Positions 23,315 to 35,622 of a DNA stretch of 64,000 nt are shown one piece after another. A program made the position numbers and the translations under genes. The stretch is taken from contig JADLSH010000182.1 of the NCBI GenBank assembly GCA_016169945.1, forward strand, positions 124,001 to 188,000, read 5' to 3'. Source of the stretch: Trachythela sp. YZ-2020 (Eukaryota > Cnidaria > Anthozoa > Malacalcyonacea > Clavulariidae). The notes under the pieces are model-generated. The model saw only the letters and a list, made by a program, of their open reading frames with translations. It was not told the DNA's origin and did no database searches. The first letter of the stretch is position 1. Each line of letters opens with the position of its first letter.

Positions 23315-23709
23315 GATCATAGATCAAATATGGTTACGCCGTCTGGTGCTGTTATAACATTACAAGAGCCAACAAGTGAGGGAGCATGTGTTCAGCTTTC
23401 TGGAGACCCTTTTTTGGACATTCTTCAAAATGTGTTTCATCATGACACCTTGAGTGTAACAATGACAATAAAGATACATTAACTGTTATTCCAACAGGAA
23501 GAGGTAAATCTGTTTGCTACTGGATTCCGGGTCTGGCAACTACAGGAGTCACGGTTGTAATAACACCATTATTTGCACTTCTAAATGACCAAGTTTCTAA
23601 ATTGAGGAACTATGGAATTAATATATGCTATGTCACTTAATTATGTCGGCTGAGGAGAGAGACATTACCTTTAATGAACTGACATGTGCATGGGGACACA
23701 GTTGAAGGA
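23315..23709 (+). pseudogene. RecQ-like DNA helicase fragment
   Basis: After the acceptor ATCTTCAG (ending 23314) a frame leads to LDILQNVFHHDT. A second frame then gives KDTLTVIPTGRGKSVCYWIP and TVVITPLFALLNDQVSKLRN, which are helicase motif I (Walker A, TGRGKS) and motif Ia of RecQ-family superfamily 2 helicases. A third frame carries MSAEERDITFNELT, matching the sequence that follows in RecQ. At least two frameshifts occur, and the Q-motif, DEAH box and motifs III-VI are missing. It lies inside the RAG1-like element but could be a captured host or other transposon fragment. Confidence 0.72.
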
Positions 23710-23964
23710 TTGACATAATCAATAAATACATATGACAAAATATCTTTGAACTGTCAAATAGACATGTAATATATTGTATCCGTGACTTGCAATCGGCCAT
23801 GTTGGTCCCCGTTTCAACAAAAGAATCTCATAATCTTCTATAGAATGGCAGCAATGTTGGTCACAAATTCAATTGTCTTTGGGGATTGGTTGCAAGTGAA
23901 GAATAAAAATTATAAAGCATAATGATATGAAAGTATAAATATAGATAATAATTTATTAATTTAC

Positions 23965-24408
23965 CATCTTGAACATCAAGTTTTTGAAATGATGCATTAA
24001 ATTCATCATCTGAATTCACTGATTCTGTTAAAAGAAAGTTTTTTTAGCAAAGTAAGTCATAAACGACAAACAAACAATTAATAACTAATAAGCACCATTC
24101 ATTTAATAGTCGAGCTTTATATACTATATAGCAAATGGACAGACTACATTTTATCATTTTATGAGTATTAAAATACGTCAATACAGAGTAAAATATAAAT
24201 AAGGATAAGTCTTTTTTAATCGACAGTTATAGATATCCACTTCATAGATAAATTGTGTGGCGCCGTGGCGGTAGGCAGAGAAAATTAAGCAGCAAAGACA
24301 TGCAGCATTGGCAATAGCTTGTTGACATGTTGTATTGCTAGAGTCTCGCCTAAAATATAAAGTAAAAAAATTATCTTCAGATGATAGTTCTTGGTCCATA
24401 TCATCCAT
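23965..24408 (-). CDS. Possible small spliced gene inside the right terminus
   Basis: On the minus strand an acidic start (MDDMDQELSSED, ATG at 24408) precedes a good acceptor (TATATTTTAG) and a frame rich in Cys and Ala (ANAACLCCLIFSAY). Further on there is a 60-nt exon (24024-23965) with acceptor TTTTAACAG and donor GTAAAT, reading SVNSDDEFNASFQKLD. The joins between these parts are not resolved and I recognise no family. It may be a third accessory gene of the element or chance. Confidence 0.25.
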
Positions 24409-24529
24409 GGATGGATAAAGAATGAGTAAATAAACGAGGAAAATGCTTAAACGCATAAAAAACGGGTTGATTTACGCGGATATATTCGATTCTTCACTTA
24501 TCGACATACATTCATCACATATCGGACAT

Positions 24530-24664
24530 TTTCTGCCAGGCGCTACTAATTCCCGTCGCGTCCTCCCCAAGCACCCCCGCGCGCTCGCTCAGCATAACCA
24601 CTGATCTATATAAAACACTGGAATAGTCCTTTTTTTCTCTCTTTTGCGCCTGGGTACGAGGCTG
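24530..24664 (-). repeat. Right terminal inverted repeat of the RAG1-like element
   Basis: This is the reverse complement of the left end. It finishes CGCCTGGGTACGAGGCTG and is followed directly by the second copy of the TTTATACAC target duplication. An extra ~25 bp lies in its outer third. Confidence 0.82.
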
Positions 24665-25235
24665 TTTATACACCATACTCTTGCCCTCACCAAGCGCATG
24701 TGGTACAATACTCAGACACATGCGCATCCAGACATGCGTGAAGTGTCTTGGGGCCAGAGTGCTCAAACGACCACAAGGGAAGTGAGCTTTTACATTATAG
24801 CTTATTAGCCACCAATTAACCTCACAGAGTGCTCAACAACACAAGTGAAGGAGCATATATAGTCAAATCTGCAGACATGCATGTTTCGCCGTTCAACGGC
24901 TCGTCAGTGCAGCTTGTAACGCAGTCTAGATGCGAGTGACTTCGTATTTATACACCATACTCTTGCCCTCACCAAGCGCATGTGGTACAATACTCAGACA
25001 CATGCGCATCCAGACATGCGTGAAGTGCCTTCGGGCCAGAGTGCTCAAACGACCACAAGGGAAGTGAGCTTTTACATTATAGCTTATTAGCCACCAATTA
25101 ACCTCACAGAGTGCTCAACAACACAAGTGAAGGAGCATATATAGTCAAATCTGCAGACATGCATGTTTCGCCGTTCAACGTCTCGTCAGTGCAGCTTGTA
25201 ACGCAGTCTAGATGCGAGTGACTTCGTATTTGACT
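24665..25235 (+). repeat. ~285-bp satellite units, block 3
   Basis: The satellite resumes immediately after the element with TTTATACACCATACTC, the sequence interrupted at 15728. Units follow with landmarks near 24877 and 25162 (period ~285 bp). Confidence 0.88.
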
Positions 25236-26104
25236 TCGAGTGACTTACTAATCGTGGATATAGTCGATTTTGGTATTTTTCATTCGAGATGATCCTCTGA
25301 GCCTGCGATGTATTGGACAGCGACAGTGATTTTCGGAGTTTTTTTAACCAGCCACACGTGTTCGCAATGTTCGCACCTCCTTTTCAAGTCGCAACAAATA
25401 CACAATATAAACGAGAATTGCCGTAAAAGGGCTTGATTATGTCCTATGATTATAAAAATGGTATCAAACTAAAGGGATTGGAAATCCCCGTCGAATGGTA
25501 GTATTTACGAGTATGTAGTGTGTAAACCAAAGGTAGGAAAGCGAAATGAATATTTAATTAGTTTGTATTATTGTTAATTTGTAAACAATACAAAGTTCAG
25601 AGGCGTTTGAATGGGGGTAAAGCAGCCGCATAGCGTTGTAAACAAACACAATTTACTTGGCTACAGAGATCGTAAAACGCTGAATTGAACGGTGGCATTG
25701 TCATCTACATAGCATGCACTGAACCGAAGATATGAACCTGCAAAGTCTTATAGCCATGTGGCTATATAAACATTAGCACCTAACGATAAAGGTGGCAAAC
25801 AGTTAATTGCCTATGATACTGCTCAGTTCAAAGTACTTACTGTTCAAAAATGAACAATAATCGATATATTACAATACATCAAATAAACAAATATGGTTTG
25901 TTTAATTTATATTATTACAAAGGTATCTGTTTCTAAACGTTCACGAACAATTTATCAGGTCAACAAACTGTCCATTAAATAGTAGTGTTTGGTGTCGTAG
26001 TTAATAGTTCTGTTGGGTTTGGTTCTTAATAATAGGGTTTGGTAATTAATAATAAATAAAGATCTGACCCCTCGCAGCAATTATCTTTCTATTAGAAATT
26101 ACTA
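25236..26104. other. No recognisable gene
   Basis: Unique-looking AT-rich sequence with no open frame, hairpin or terminal repeat worth reporting. Confidence 0.45.
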
Positions 26105-26820
26105 GTTATACACCATACTCTTGCCCTCACCAAGCGCATGTTGTACAATACTCGGACACATGCGCATCCAGACACATGCGCATACTCAGACACATCCAAT
26201 ACTCAGACACATGCGCATATATATTGGAGGCGTTGAACGCCGAAACATGCATGTCTGCAGATTGTACTATTTACGCTGCTTCACTTTAGTGTTGTTGAGC
26301 ACTCTGGCAAAGCTAATGGGTGTCTACTAGCGATAATCCAAAGCTCACTTCCCTTGTTGTCGTTTGAACACTCTGGCTCCATGACACTTTGCGCATGTCT
26401 AGATGCATTGATGTCACCGTGTTGTACCACATGCGCTTGGTGAGAGTAAGCTCGTGTTTATAAATACGGTTGACATCTCGTGTATAGAAGTGTACCAAGC
26501 TGCACTGAGGAGGCATTGGACGCCGAAACATGCATGTCTGCAGATTGTACTATTTACGCTCCTTCACTTTAGTGTTGTTGAGCACGCTGGCAAAGCTAAT
26601 GGGTGTCTACTAGCGATAATGCAAAGCTCACTTCCCTTGTGGTCGTTTGAACACTCCGGCTCCATGACAGTTTCGCATGTCTAGATGCATTGATGTCACC
26701 GTGTTGTAGCACATGCGCTTGGTGAGAGTAAGCTCTTGTGTATAAATACGGTTGATATCTAGCTGCACTGAGGAGGCGTTGGACGCCGAAACATGCATGT
26801 CTGCAGATTGTACTATATAT
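26105..26820 (-). repeat. Diverged inverted satellite units, block 4
   Basis: Three diverged units lie in the opposite orientation, marked by CGCCGAAACATGCATGTCTG near 26240, 26520 and 26785. They carry a shortened palindrome (GGCGTTGAACGCC or GGCGTTGGACGCC). With the reversed unit at 11.94-12.05 kb, the whole satellite cluster is bounded by reversed copies. Confidence 0.8.
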
Positions 26821-29084
26821 AAAATAATTCAAAATATTTGAACGTATAGTGTAAAGAGTGCTCAATACCTAACGGTAGAGCGAATTATATATATATGCTG
26901 TTTTTAATACTGAATCTAACGTCAACGATCATATAATTTGCATTGCTGAAACTGTGAACGATCTACTTAATGAAGCTATTGCAGAAACCATCATCACCTA
27001 ATCAGGGCCGTAGCTAGCAGGTAAAGATTGGGGGGTGTAAGTCGAAAATTTCTTAATCACACAATTGTTTTCCGAATAAGTAGGGGTACGCGCCGTAACC
27101 TAGGGGCGTTAACCTAGGAGGGTACGGGGGCATATTCCCCCGGTTAATGAAGTTTAATATGTTGAAATATATCGTAAAGTACTTTGGACAACTGGCAAAT
27201 TCAGCAAGACAACACCCACAACACACGCATTTTGTGGCATATATTTTGGGATGGAAGTGCTCGAACAGTCTAGAGGCTCTAGCGAACCTACCTTTTTACC
27301 TAGAGGAGACGGAGGTCCTCTAAATGGCAGAGGGTTGAGCCAGCTCTGGCATGTTGTTCAGCGAGTTGAGACCTGATGGTCTAGAGACCACCATTAGTTA
27401 TACTGAGACAATAAGGGCACTCAAGACCTGACAGAGCATGCAAAAACTGTAGGTTATTCTAGAGGAGACGGTGGGCCTCTAGATAACGGGTGGGGGGGGA
27501 CGGCGGCCTCCCGTTCAGGTCAGTCACCTCGTTGAAATTGAGTCCTAGTTGGACTTGGTGACCAACCATTGGTGCAGGGTACTCAACTATGTATGACTGA
27601 CCCATCGAGTCTCTAGGTCAGGTCATTAGGTCGCATTTACGACCTGAATGACCTGTAAAATGCACTTCACGTGGCGAAGTGTTGTCCCAATGGACAGCAC
27701 TTCCCTGTCATTAATTACAATCTGTACAAAGTACATATTGTCATTTCCGCCACGGGCCGAGTTTATTGATTACGCATATTTATAAATATGCGTAGGAGCA
27801 GTAAAAAGATGGAAGCGTAATTAGAGAAATAGGTTTGGAATTCGAAGCTGCAGAAACAGGCCGTTTTCCTTATTTATGTTGATTTTGCGCTTTGATGTGT
27901 CGATATTTTCTGACCTGCGTGCTGGAACTGGTCTGAGTTCTCGCAATATGTATTGGCACAGTTAAAGTGTGCAAAAATAAATTATGTACGTCGTTGCTAT
28001 AACGATTCACGAAGAGCCATTTCAAAGGTAACTTTCCATCAGTTATTACTCCATGCTTCAAAGGAAACGTATCTAAGTGCGAGAAGGAAATCGAAAAACT
28101 GAGTGCTAATATTAGAATGCTGTGCACATGCATGATGCCAACACTTATGCTAAGGCTGGATAATCAGGGAGGCCAGAAAAAACCTGCAGTACAGGAAAAC
28201 CTGGGTAGGGCCAAGACCAAGATTATATAAGGGACAAGCAGCAAGATTATATCTTGATCTTGCATTATATAAATATTTTAAAGTTTAAACTTCAGTATAA
28301 CAGCTTTGCGTTGTAAACTAGCTGAGCCCCAGTACTAATTTCATTCTCGCAATGCATGCAGTAATGTTAAAAATACAGATCATACAACAGAATGCACTAG
28401 AGTTCATAATTTAGTTGGGAACGATGAGGCAGCAAATCAGGGATTGACATGGAATTCAGGATTCAACATCGCCTGGTTTCATTCATATCTTTACTCCGTG
28501 CTTTACTTCGTCTTACTAACAACGAGAAAACGGTTTTCCCATCGGAATTTTAGGAAAACAATTTCATCAAACTTTTTAAACTAAACTAATTTATAGGTAA
28601 TCTATTTTGACTATTTATTTCTTGTAAATATTCGTAGATAATTCAGTGCACAGTTTTCTGTAACTGCAAACTATGAATCTATTAAAATCACTATCACTAT
28701 CACTACTCTGACGTGGAAAATATGGTGAAAGGGGGATTTTATGTACCAATGAATATCTATGCCACGCGAATTGAAACCCGACAATGCAGATACAGGAGTA
28801 TCCAAAACGTACATTTTTGCAGTGCCTTGGTTGTTTGTGCAGTTGTATGGTAGTAGACAAAGTAGCTGTTGACAGATTTACTGGGAAATAGGAAATTATA
28901 ACAATTAGGGAAATGTTTTGATGTTCATATCGGTCACGAAAACTCATGCACTGGACCTTATGTGGCATGCAGTAATAGAAAGTGGTAGTAAAAGAAAATA
29001 TTTGAAATACATTGTTTAGAGTCGACATGACTATCCATGATAATATGACTGTTGCATACAATTTGGGCCACATCCTCTGGCTTT
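26821..29084. other. No recognisable gene; weak internal repeats
   Basis: A short motif TCTAGAGGAGACGG recurs near 27300 and 27460 with CCTCTA-type surroundings. The rest is AT-rich with no supportable coding sequence. Open frames near 27.9-28.1 kb (hydrophobic start) and 28.6-29.1 kb lack splice or motif support. Confidence 0.45.
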
Positions 29085-29985
29085 AACAACATTGTGACTA
29101 ATGAGACTCGTAGAAATATACCAGGCAAGGGCTAGTTATAGTGGATCATACGAATAGTTTTAAATTCGGGATTTGATAGGTAGAGCCTTGTAGCACTATA
29201 CACCAGACAAGAGTAGACTCGTGTATAGCATCCTATTAATAGATATGAAAGTTGGGATAGGTAGCACAATACGCAAAGCATGCGGCTAATAGCACTATAC
29301 CAGACAAGATTAGTATATTCATGAATAGGATCATATTACAGCTACAAATTCAAGTTGAGATAGCTAGCACAAAAAGCTAGACAAGAGTATATTCATATTA
29401 TAGGATCATATTAAAGATTATAAATTCAAGTTGAGAGAATTAGCATAGAAAACGCACAAATGCTAAATGTGAGATCCATAGCACCAGGCCTGGCAAGAGT
29501 ATGTACATGTATAGGATCATATTATAAAAGCTAGAAATTCGAGTTGCGTTAAGTAGCAGAGTACGCCAAACACGGAACTCATAGCACTATACCAGACAAG
29601 AGTATATAGTCAGGTATAGGATCGTATTGAAAGCTAGTCAAGCTAGACAATTCGAGTCACTAAACATGAAAACATCCTAAATACTAAACATGAGACTCGT
29701 ATAGCACTATATCAGACAAGAGTATAGGCTATGTTCAGGTATATATATATATAATAATATAAGATCATATTATTCAGGTATAGGACCATGTTAAAAGCTA
29801 GAAAGTCGAGTTTAGATAAGTATAGCATAATGCACTAAACGTACTAAACATGAGATTCACAACAGCTAGAAGTTAGAGTTGAGATAAGTATAAATAGCGC
29901 TAGACATGACGAGAGTATATTGCTATATTCATGTAGAGGATCATATTAAACTTTTCTTCGAGACAAGATAAATAGCATACTGCAT
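29085..29985 (+). repeat. Degenerate tandem repeat, unit ~100-130 bp
   Basis: About eight imperfect units contain, in order, TAGCACTATACCAGACAAGA, a GTATA-rich patch, AGGATCATATTA, an AGCTAGAAATTCGAGTTGAG-like block and ATAAGTAGCA. Spacing varies, so it is an old array. Confidence 0.72.
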
Positions 29986-30667
29986 GTAACACTCTAAAAG
30001 TACACATATAGTTATAACAATAAGAAACGAACTCACTCTGTTTTAGTGTCCCAGAAATAAGATTAGGAGCGACAGCGATTTCCCAGGTTCAGAACAGAGG
30101 GAGCTTGTACATCTGAGGAAAAAAACAATCTCGTACCGAGAGGAAACTACGTCGGCCGTTCTTGAGTAGGTAAACATATATTGTTCGTGACTGTGCCATT
30201 TATCCCGGGCCATCGCAATGCAAGCGGTCCTCTTCAAAGTGCGGGATTTGTATATGGAAATCTGGAAATGAAAACTACACCAGCCGTTCTTTTGCAGGGA
30301 ATAAACAAATATTGTTCACAACTTGACAATTTGTCTCTGATATTGGTGGTTGTACCGCAGCGTGACCCGGCGATCCTCTTGAACTTGTAACATTCCCCAT
30401 GGTCTTCCTGAGGTTCGAGCCAAGACTGGTTATTCTTTCCATCCTGAAGCCTTATAGCTTTTGCTCACAACGTAATTACACATGCTTTTTGTTGGTGTTT
30501 TGTTGTTTTTTTTGTTTTTTGTTTTTTTGTGGTACAAGGTTTGATACCTTGAAACAAACTTTGAAAAATTTCACTAGCACTGTTTACGCATTGAAGGAAA
30601 CCTTGCGAATGAGCAGCACACCCATAAACTGTACCCAAATGCCTTTAGTACAAAATAGTTGGGGACA
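29986..30667. other. No recognisable gene
   Basis: A 183-codon frame runs from 30399 into the minisatellite, but its first part is low-complexity and its second part is repeat, so I reject it as a gene. Confidence 0.45.
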
Positions 30668-33600
30668 AATGCCTTTAGTAGAAGTGCATTACGTTATAGA
30701 AGTGCACCAAGTTATGGAAGGGCATAATGTTATAGAAGTGCATCAAGTTAACGAACTGCACCAAGTTATAGAAGTGCATGAAGTTATAGAAGTGTACCAA
30801 GTTATTGAAGAGCATGAAGTTATCAAAGTGCACCAAGATATCCAAGCGTACCAAGTTGTAGAAGTTCATGAAGTTATCCAAGTGTACCAAGTTATAGAAG
30901 TGCATCAAGTTATTGAAGTGCAACAAGTCATCCTAGTGTACCAATTGTAGAAGTGCATGAAGTTAGCGAAGTGTACCAAGGTATAGAAGTGCATCAAGTT
31001 ATTGAAGTGCACTAAGTTATCCAAGTGTACCAAGTTGGAGAAGTGCACGAAGTTATTCAAGTATACCAAGTTGTAGAAGCGCATGAAGTTATAGAAGTGT
31101 ACCAAGAAATTCAAGTGCACCAAGTTGTCGAAGCGCACCAAGTTATTGAAGTGCACTAAGTTATTGAAGTGAATGAAGTTATTGTAGTGCTGAAGTTATA
31201 GAAGTGTACCAATAAATTCAAGTGCACCAAGTTGTCGAAGTGCACCAAGTTATAGAAGGGCATAATGTTATAGAAGTGCATCAAGTTATCGAACTGCACC
31301 AAGTTATAGAAGTGCATGAAGTTATAGAAGTGTACCAAGTTATTGAAGTGCATGAAGTTATCAAAGTGAACCAAGTTATTGAAGTGCACCAAGTTGTTGA
31401 AATGCATGAAGATATCCAAGCTTACCAAATTGTAGAAGTTCATGAAGTTTTCCAAGTGTACCAAGTTATTGAAGTGCACCAAGTTATTGAAGTGCACCAA
31501 GTTGTTGAAATGTATGAAGTTATCCAAGTGTACAAAGTTACAGAAGTGCATGAAGTTATCCAAGTGTACCAAGTTATTGAAGTGTTGAAGTTATAGAAGT
31601 GTACCAAGAAATTCGAGTGCACTAAGTTGTCGAAGTGCACCAAGTTATTGAAGTGCTCCAAATTATTGAAGTGCGTGAAGTTATCCAAGTGTACCAAGTT
31701 ATTGAAGTGCACCAAATTATTGAAGTGCATGAAGATATCCAAGTGTACCAGGATGTAGATGTTCATGAAGTTACCCAAGTGTACCAAGTTATAGAAGTGC
31801 ATGAAGTTATAGAAGTGTACCCATTTATTGAAGTGCATGAAGTTATCAAAGTGCACCAAGTTATTGAAGTTTATGAAGTTATCCAAATGTACCAAGAAAT
31901 TGGCGTGCATGAAGTTATCCAAGTGCCCCAAGTTGTAGAAGTGCATGGAGTTATCCAAATGTACCAAGAAATTGGCGTGCATGAAGTTATCCAAGTTAAC
32001 CAAGTTGTCGAAATGCATCAAGTTATTGAAGTGCATCAAGTTATCCAAGAGAACCAAGTTGTAGAAATGCATGAAGTTAGCGAAGTGTACCAAGTTATAA
32101 AGTGCATTAAGTTTTCCAAGTGTTCGAAGTTGTAGGAGTGTATCAAATCATCCAAGTGCACCATGCAAAGTTGTAGAAGTGCATTACGTTATCGAAGTGC
32201 ACCAAGTTATAAAAGGGCATAATGTTATAGAATTGCATCAAGTTATCGAACTGCACCAAGTTATAGAAGTGCATGAAGTTATAGAAGTGTACCAAGTTAT
32301 TGAAGAGCATGAAGTTATCAAAGTGCACCAAGATATCCAATCGTACCAAGTTGTAGAAGTTCATGAAGTTATCCAAGTGTACCAAGTTATAGAAGTGCAT
32401 CAAGTTATTGAAGTGCAACAAGTTGTTGAAATGCATGAAGATATCCAAGCGTACCAAGTTGTTGAAGTTCATGAAGTTTTCCAAGTGTACCAAGTTATTG
32501 AAGTGCTGAAGTTATAGAAGCGTACCAAGAAATTCAAGTGCACTAAGTTGTCGAAGTGCACCAAGTTATTGAAGTGCTCCAAATTATTGAAGTGCGTGAA
32601 GTTATCCAAGTGTACCAAGTTATTGAAGTGCACCAAATTATTGAAGTGCATGAAGATATCCAAGTGTACCAAGATGTAGATGTTCATGAAGTTACCCAAG
32701 TGTACCAAGTTATAGAAGTGCATGAAGTTATTGAAGGGCATCAAGTTATCGAAGTGCACCAAGTTATAGAAGTGCATGAAGTTATAGAAGTGTACCCAGT
32801 TATTGAAGTGCATGAAGTTATCAAAGTGCACCAACTTATTGAAGTTTATGAAGTTATCCAAATGTACCAAGAAATTGGCGTGCATGAAGTTATCCAAGTG
32901 CACCAAGTTGTAGAAGTGCATGAAGTAATCCAAATGTACCACGAAATTGGCGTGCATGAAGTTATCCAAGTTAACCAAGTTGTCGAAGTGCATCAAGTTA
33001 TTGAAGTGCATCAAGTTATCCAAGAGTACCAAGTTGTAGAAATGCATGAAGTTAGCGAAGTGTACCAAGTTATAAAGTGCATTAAGTTTTCCAAGTGTTC
33101 GAAGTTGTAGGAGTGCATCAAATCATCCAAGTGCACCATGCAAAGTTGTACAAGTGCATTACGTTATCGAAGTGCACCAAGTTATAAAAGGGCATAATGT
33201 TATAGAATTGCATCAAGTTATCCAACTGCACCAAGTTATAGAAGTGCATGAAGTTATAGAAGTGTACCAAGTTATTGAAGAGCATGAAGTTATCAAAGTG
33301 CACCAAGATATCCAAGCGTACCAAGTTGTAGAAGTTCATGAAGTTATCCAAGTGTACCAAGTTATAGAAGTGCATCAAGTTATTGAAGTGCAACAAGTCA
33401 TCCTAGTGTACCAATTGTAGAAGTGCATGAAGTTAGCGAAGTGTACCAAGGTATAGAAGTGCATCAAGTTATTGAAGTGCATTAAGTTATCCAAGTGTAC
33501 CAAGTTGTAGAAGTGCACGAAGTTATTCAAGTATACCAAGTTGTAGAATTGCATGAAGTTATACAAGTGTACCAAGTAAGAGAAGTGCAAGAAGTTATCC

Positions 33601-34955
33601 AAGTGTACCAAGTTATTGTAGTGCTGAAGTAATGGAAGTGTACCAAGAAATTCAAGTGCACCAAGTTGTCGAAGTGCACCAAGTTATTGAAGTGCACTAA
33701 GTTATTGAAGTAAATGAAGTTATTGTAGTGCTGAAGTTATAGAAGTGCACCAATAAATTCAAGTGCACTAAGTTGTCGAAGTGCACCAAGTTATTGAAGT
33801 GCTCCAAATTATTGAAGTGCGTGAAGTTATCCAAGTGTACCAAGTTATTGAAGTGCACCAAATTATTGAAGTGCATGAAGATATCCAAGTGTACCAGGAT
33901 GTAGATGTTCATGAAGTTACCCAAGTGTACCAAGTTATAGAAGTGCATGAAGTTTTTGAAGTGCATCAAGTTATCGAAGTGCACCAAATTATAGAAGTGC
34001 ATGAAGTTATAGAAGTGTACCCAGTTATTGAAGTGCATGAAGTTATCAAAGTGCACCAAGTTATTGAAGTGCACCAAGTTATTGAAGTGCATGAAGTTAT
34101 CCAAATGTACCAAGAAAATAGCGTGCATGAAGTTATCCAAGTGTACCAAGTTGTAGAAGTGCATGAAGTTATCCAAATGTACCAAGAAATTGGCGTGCAT
34201 GAAGTTATCCAAGTGTACCAAGATGTAGAAGTGCATTAAGTTATCGAAGTATACCTAGATGTAGAAATGCATTAAGTTATCGAAGTGCATGAATTTATCC
34301 AAGTGTACCAAGTTGTTGAAGTGCATGAAGTTATTTACATATACCAAGATTTTGGCGTGCATGAAGTTATCCAAGTGTACCAAGATGTTGAAGTGCATTA
34401 AGTTATCGAAGTATACCAAGATGTAGAAATGCATTAAGTTATCGAAGTGCATGAAGTTATCCAAGTGTACCAAGTTGTAGAAGTGCATAAAGTTATCGAG
34501 GTTTACCAAGTTATAGAAGTGCATGAAGTTATCGAAGTGCACCAAGTTATCGAAGTGCATGAAGTTATCCAAGTATGCCAAGTTCTAGAAGTGCAAGAAG
34601 TTATCCAAGTGTACCAAGTTATAAAAGTGCATTAAGTTATCCAAATGAACCAAGTTGTAGAAGTGCATCAAGTCATCCCAGTGTACCAAGTTGTACAAGT
34701 GCATTACGTTATCGACGTGCACTAAGTTATAGAAGTGCAGGATGTTATAGAAGTGCATCAAGTTATCGAAGTGCACCAAGTTATAGAAGTGCATGAAGTT
34801 ATAGAAGTGTACCAAGTTATTGAAGTGCATGAAGTTATCAAAGCGCACCAAGTTATTGAAGTGCACCAAGTTATTGAAGTGCATTAAGTTATCCAAGTGT
34901 ACCAAGTTGTAGAGGTGACGAAGTTATTCAAGCGTACCAAGTTGTAGAAATGGAT
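30668..34955 (-). repeat. 18-bp minisatellite array 2, inverted relative to array 1
   Basis: About 238 units of TACCAAGTTATAGAAGTG type, the exact complement of the unit at 94-7622, in 36-bp dimers. Open frames again cover both strands. Blocks recur at a larger scale: a run translating as VIEVLQIIEVREVIQVYQ begins near 31647, 32568 and 33793, i.e. at spacings of 921 and 1225 bp, so long blocks were duplicated after the 18-bp array formed. It ends abruptly in unique sequence at about 34955. Confidence 0.95.
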
Positions 34956-35275
34956 GAAAAGCACGGCCACTGTTTTGATTTTTCTCCCTTCGGCTCTGAT
35001 TGTTAAACTTTCCTCGGAAATGTCATTATGTCAATACAATATGAACAAAATTATAATAGGTTTGAATCCAAAGTCTGTCAGAAAGCAAGAACGAGTAGAC
35101 CTAAACGGGAAGGAAAAAGCTAGCCAACAACGAGAACGGGACATAAACGGCGAATAAAGATTCGTAGCTGTTTCTGAGCTCGAAATATCCTTTTTTGCTT
35201 GAAAGTTGGCATTCAACGGCAACAAGAAACGCGAAAATCTGTGCTATTTTGACATTCAAAGATACAAAAGCTCTA
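34956..35275. other. No recognisable gene
   Basis: A short unique stretch between the minisatellite and a MITE, with nothing coding that I can support. Confidence 0.4.
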
Positions 35276-35542
35276 TTTAAATTAATTGCCTATGCAACGA
35301 AATTTTTGCCTCAATGTGTGCCAAGTTTCATTGAATTCTACTAAATCATCACCAAGATGTCGGACTTTCTTTTTATTGCCACTTTCTCAAACACAACCAG
35401 TGACGTCACAAATCAAAATTTACAAAGTGCGATAACTTGGGAATGAGATGAGATATAAACGTCATTCTTCATCATTCGAGGTGTACTTTTTAACAAAACA
35501 ATATAAAATCAGGCAAAAATTTCGTTGCATAGGCACTTTAAA
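35276..35542. mobile_element. MITE with ~25-bp terminal inverted repeats
   Basis: The left end reads TGCCTATGCAACGAAATTTT and the right end carries its reverse complement (TTCGTTGCATAGGCA). Both are bordered by TTTAAA. The ~200-bp interior has no open frame. The family is not determined. Confidence 0.7.
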
Positions 35543-35622
35543 CACAAAACAAACCAAATTTGTCCACCGTTCTAGAAAAACGAGAAATGCAACGAGAAAA
35601 ACCTACACAAATACGAAATACT

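Larger units (their letters stand above)
15729..24664 (+). mobile_element. RAG1-like / chromodomain transposon, ~8.9 kb
   Basis: The left end begins CAGCCTCGTACCCAGGC at 15729 and the right end is its reverse complement, finishing at 24664. Similarity extends ~120-145 bp into each end, including the block GGGGAGGACGCGA. The flanks carry the 9-bp direct repeat TTTATACAC (15720-15728 and 24665-24673), and joining them restores the uninterrupted satellite, so the boundaries are firm. The contents, left to right, are a zinc-finger-like exon (+), the RAG1-like transposase (+), a 56-bp MITE, a convergent chromodomain gene (-), a TATTG microsatellite, a broken RecQ-like helicase (+) and a possible small gene (-). 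Transib elements usually give 5-bp duplications, so 9 bp with this catalytic core is unusual. Confidence 0.85.

Noticed and set aside
15729..24664. Mutator-like (MULE) identity suggested by the 9-bp duplication
   Set aside because: The catalytic core shows C-x2-C after the second Asp and H-x4-H before the Glu, with RAG1 spacing. The CxxH-type MULE signature was not seen. A distant relationship is not excluded.
28615..29073. 152-codon minus-strand frame
   Set aside because: No motif, no splice context, and composition like the surrounding AT-rich DNA.
31440..32135. Overlapping plus and minus frames of 166-217 codons in the second minisatellite
   Set aside because: Same artefact as in array 1; no start context, signal or non-repeat domain.
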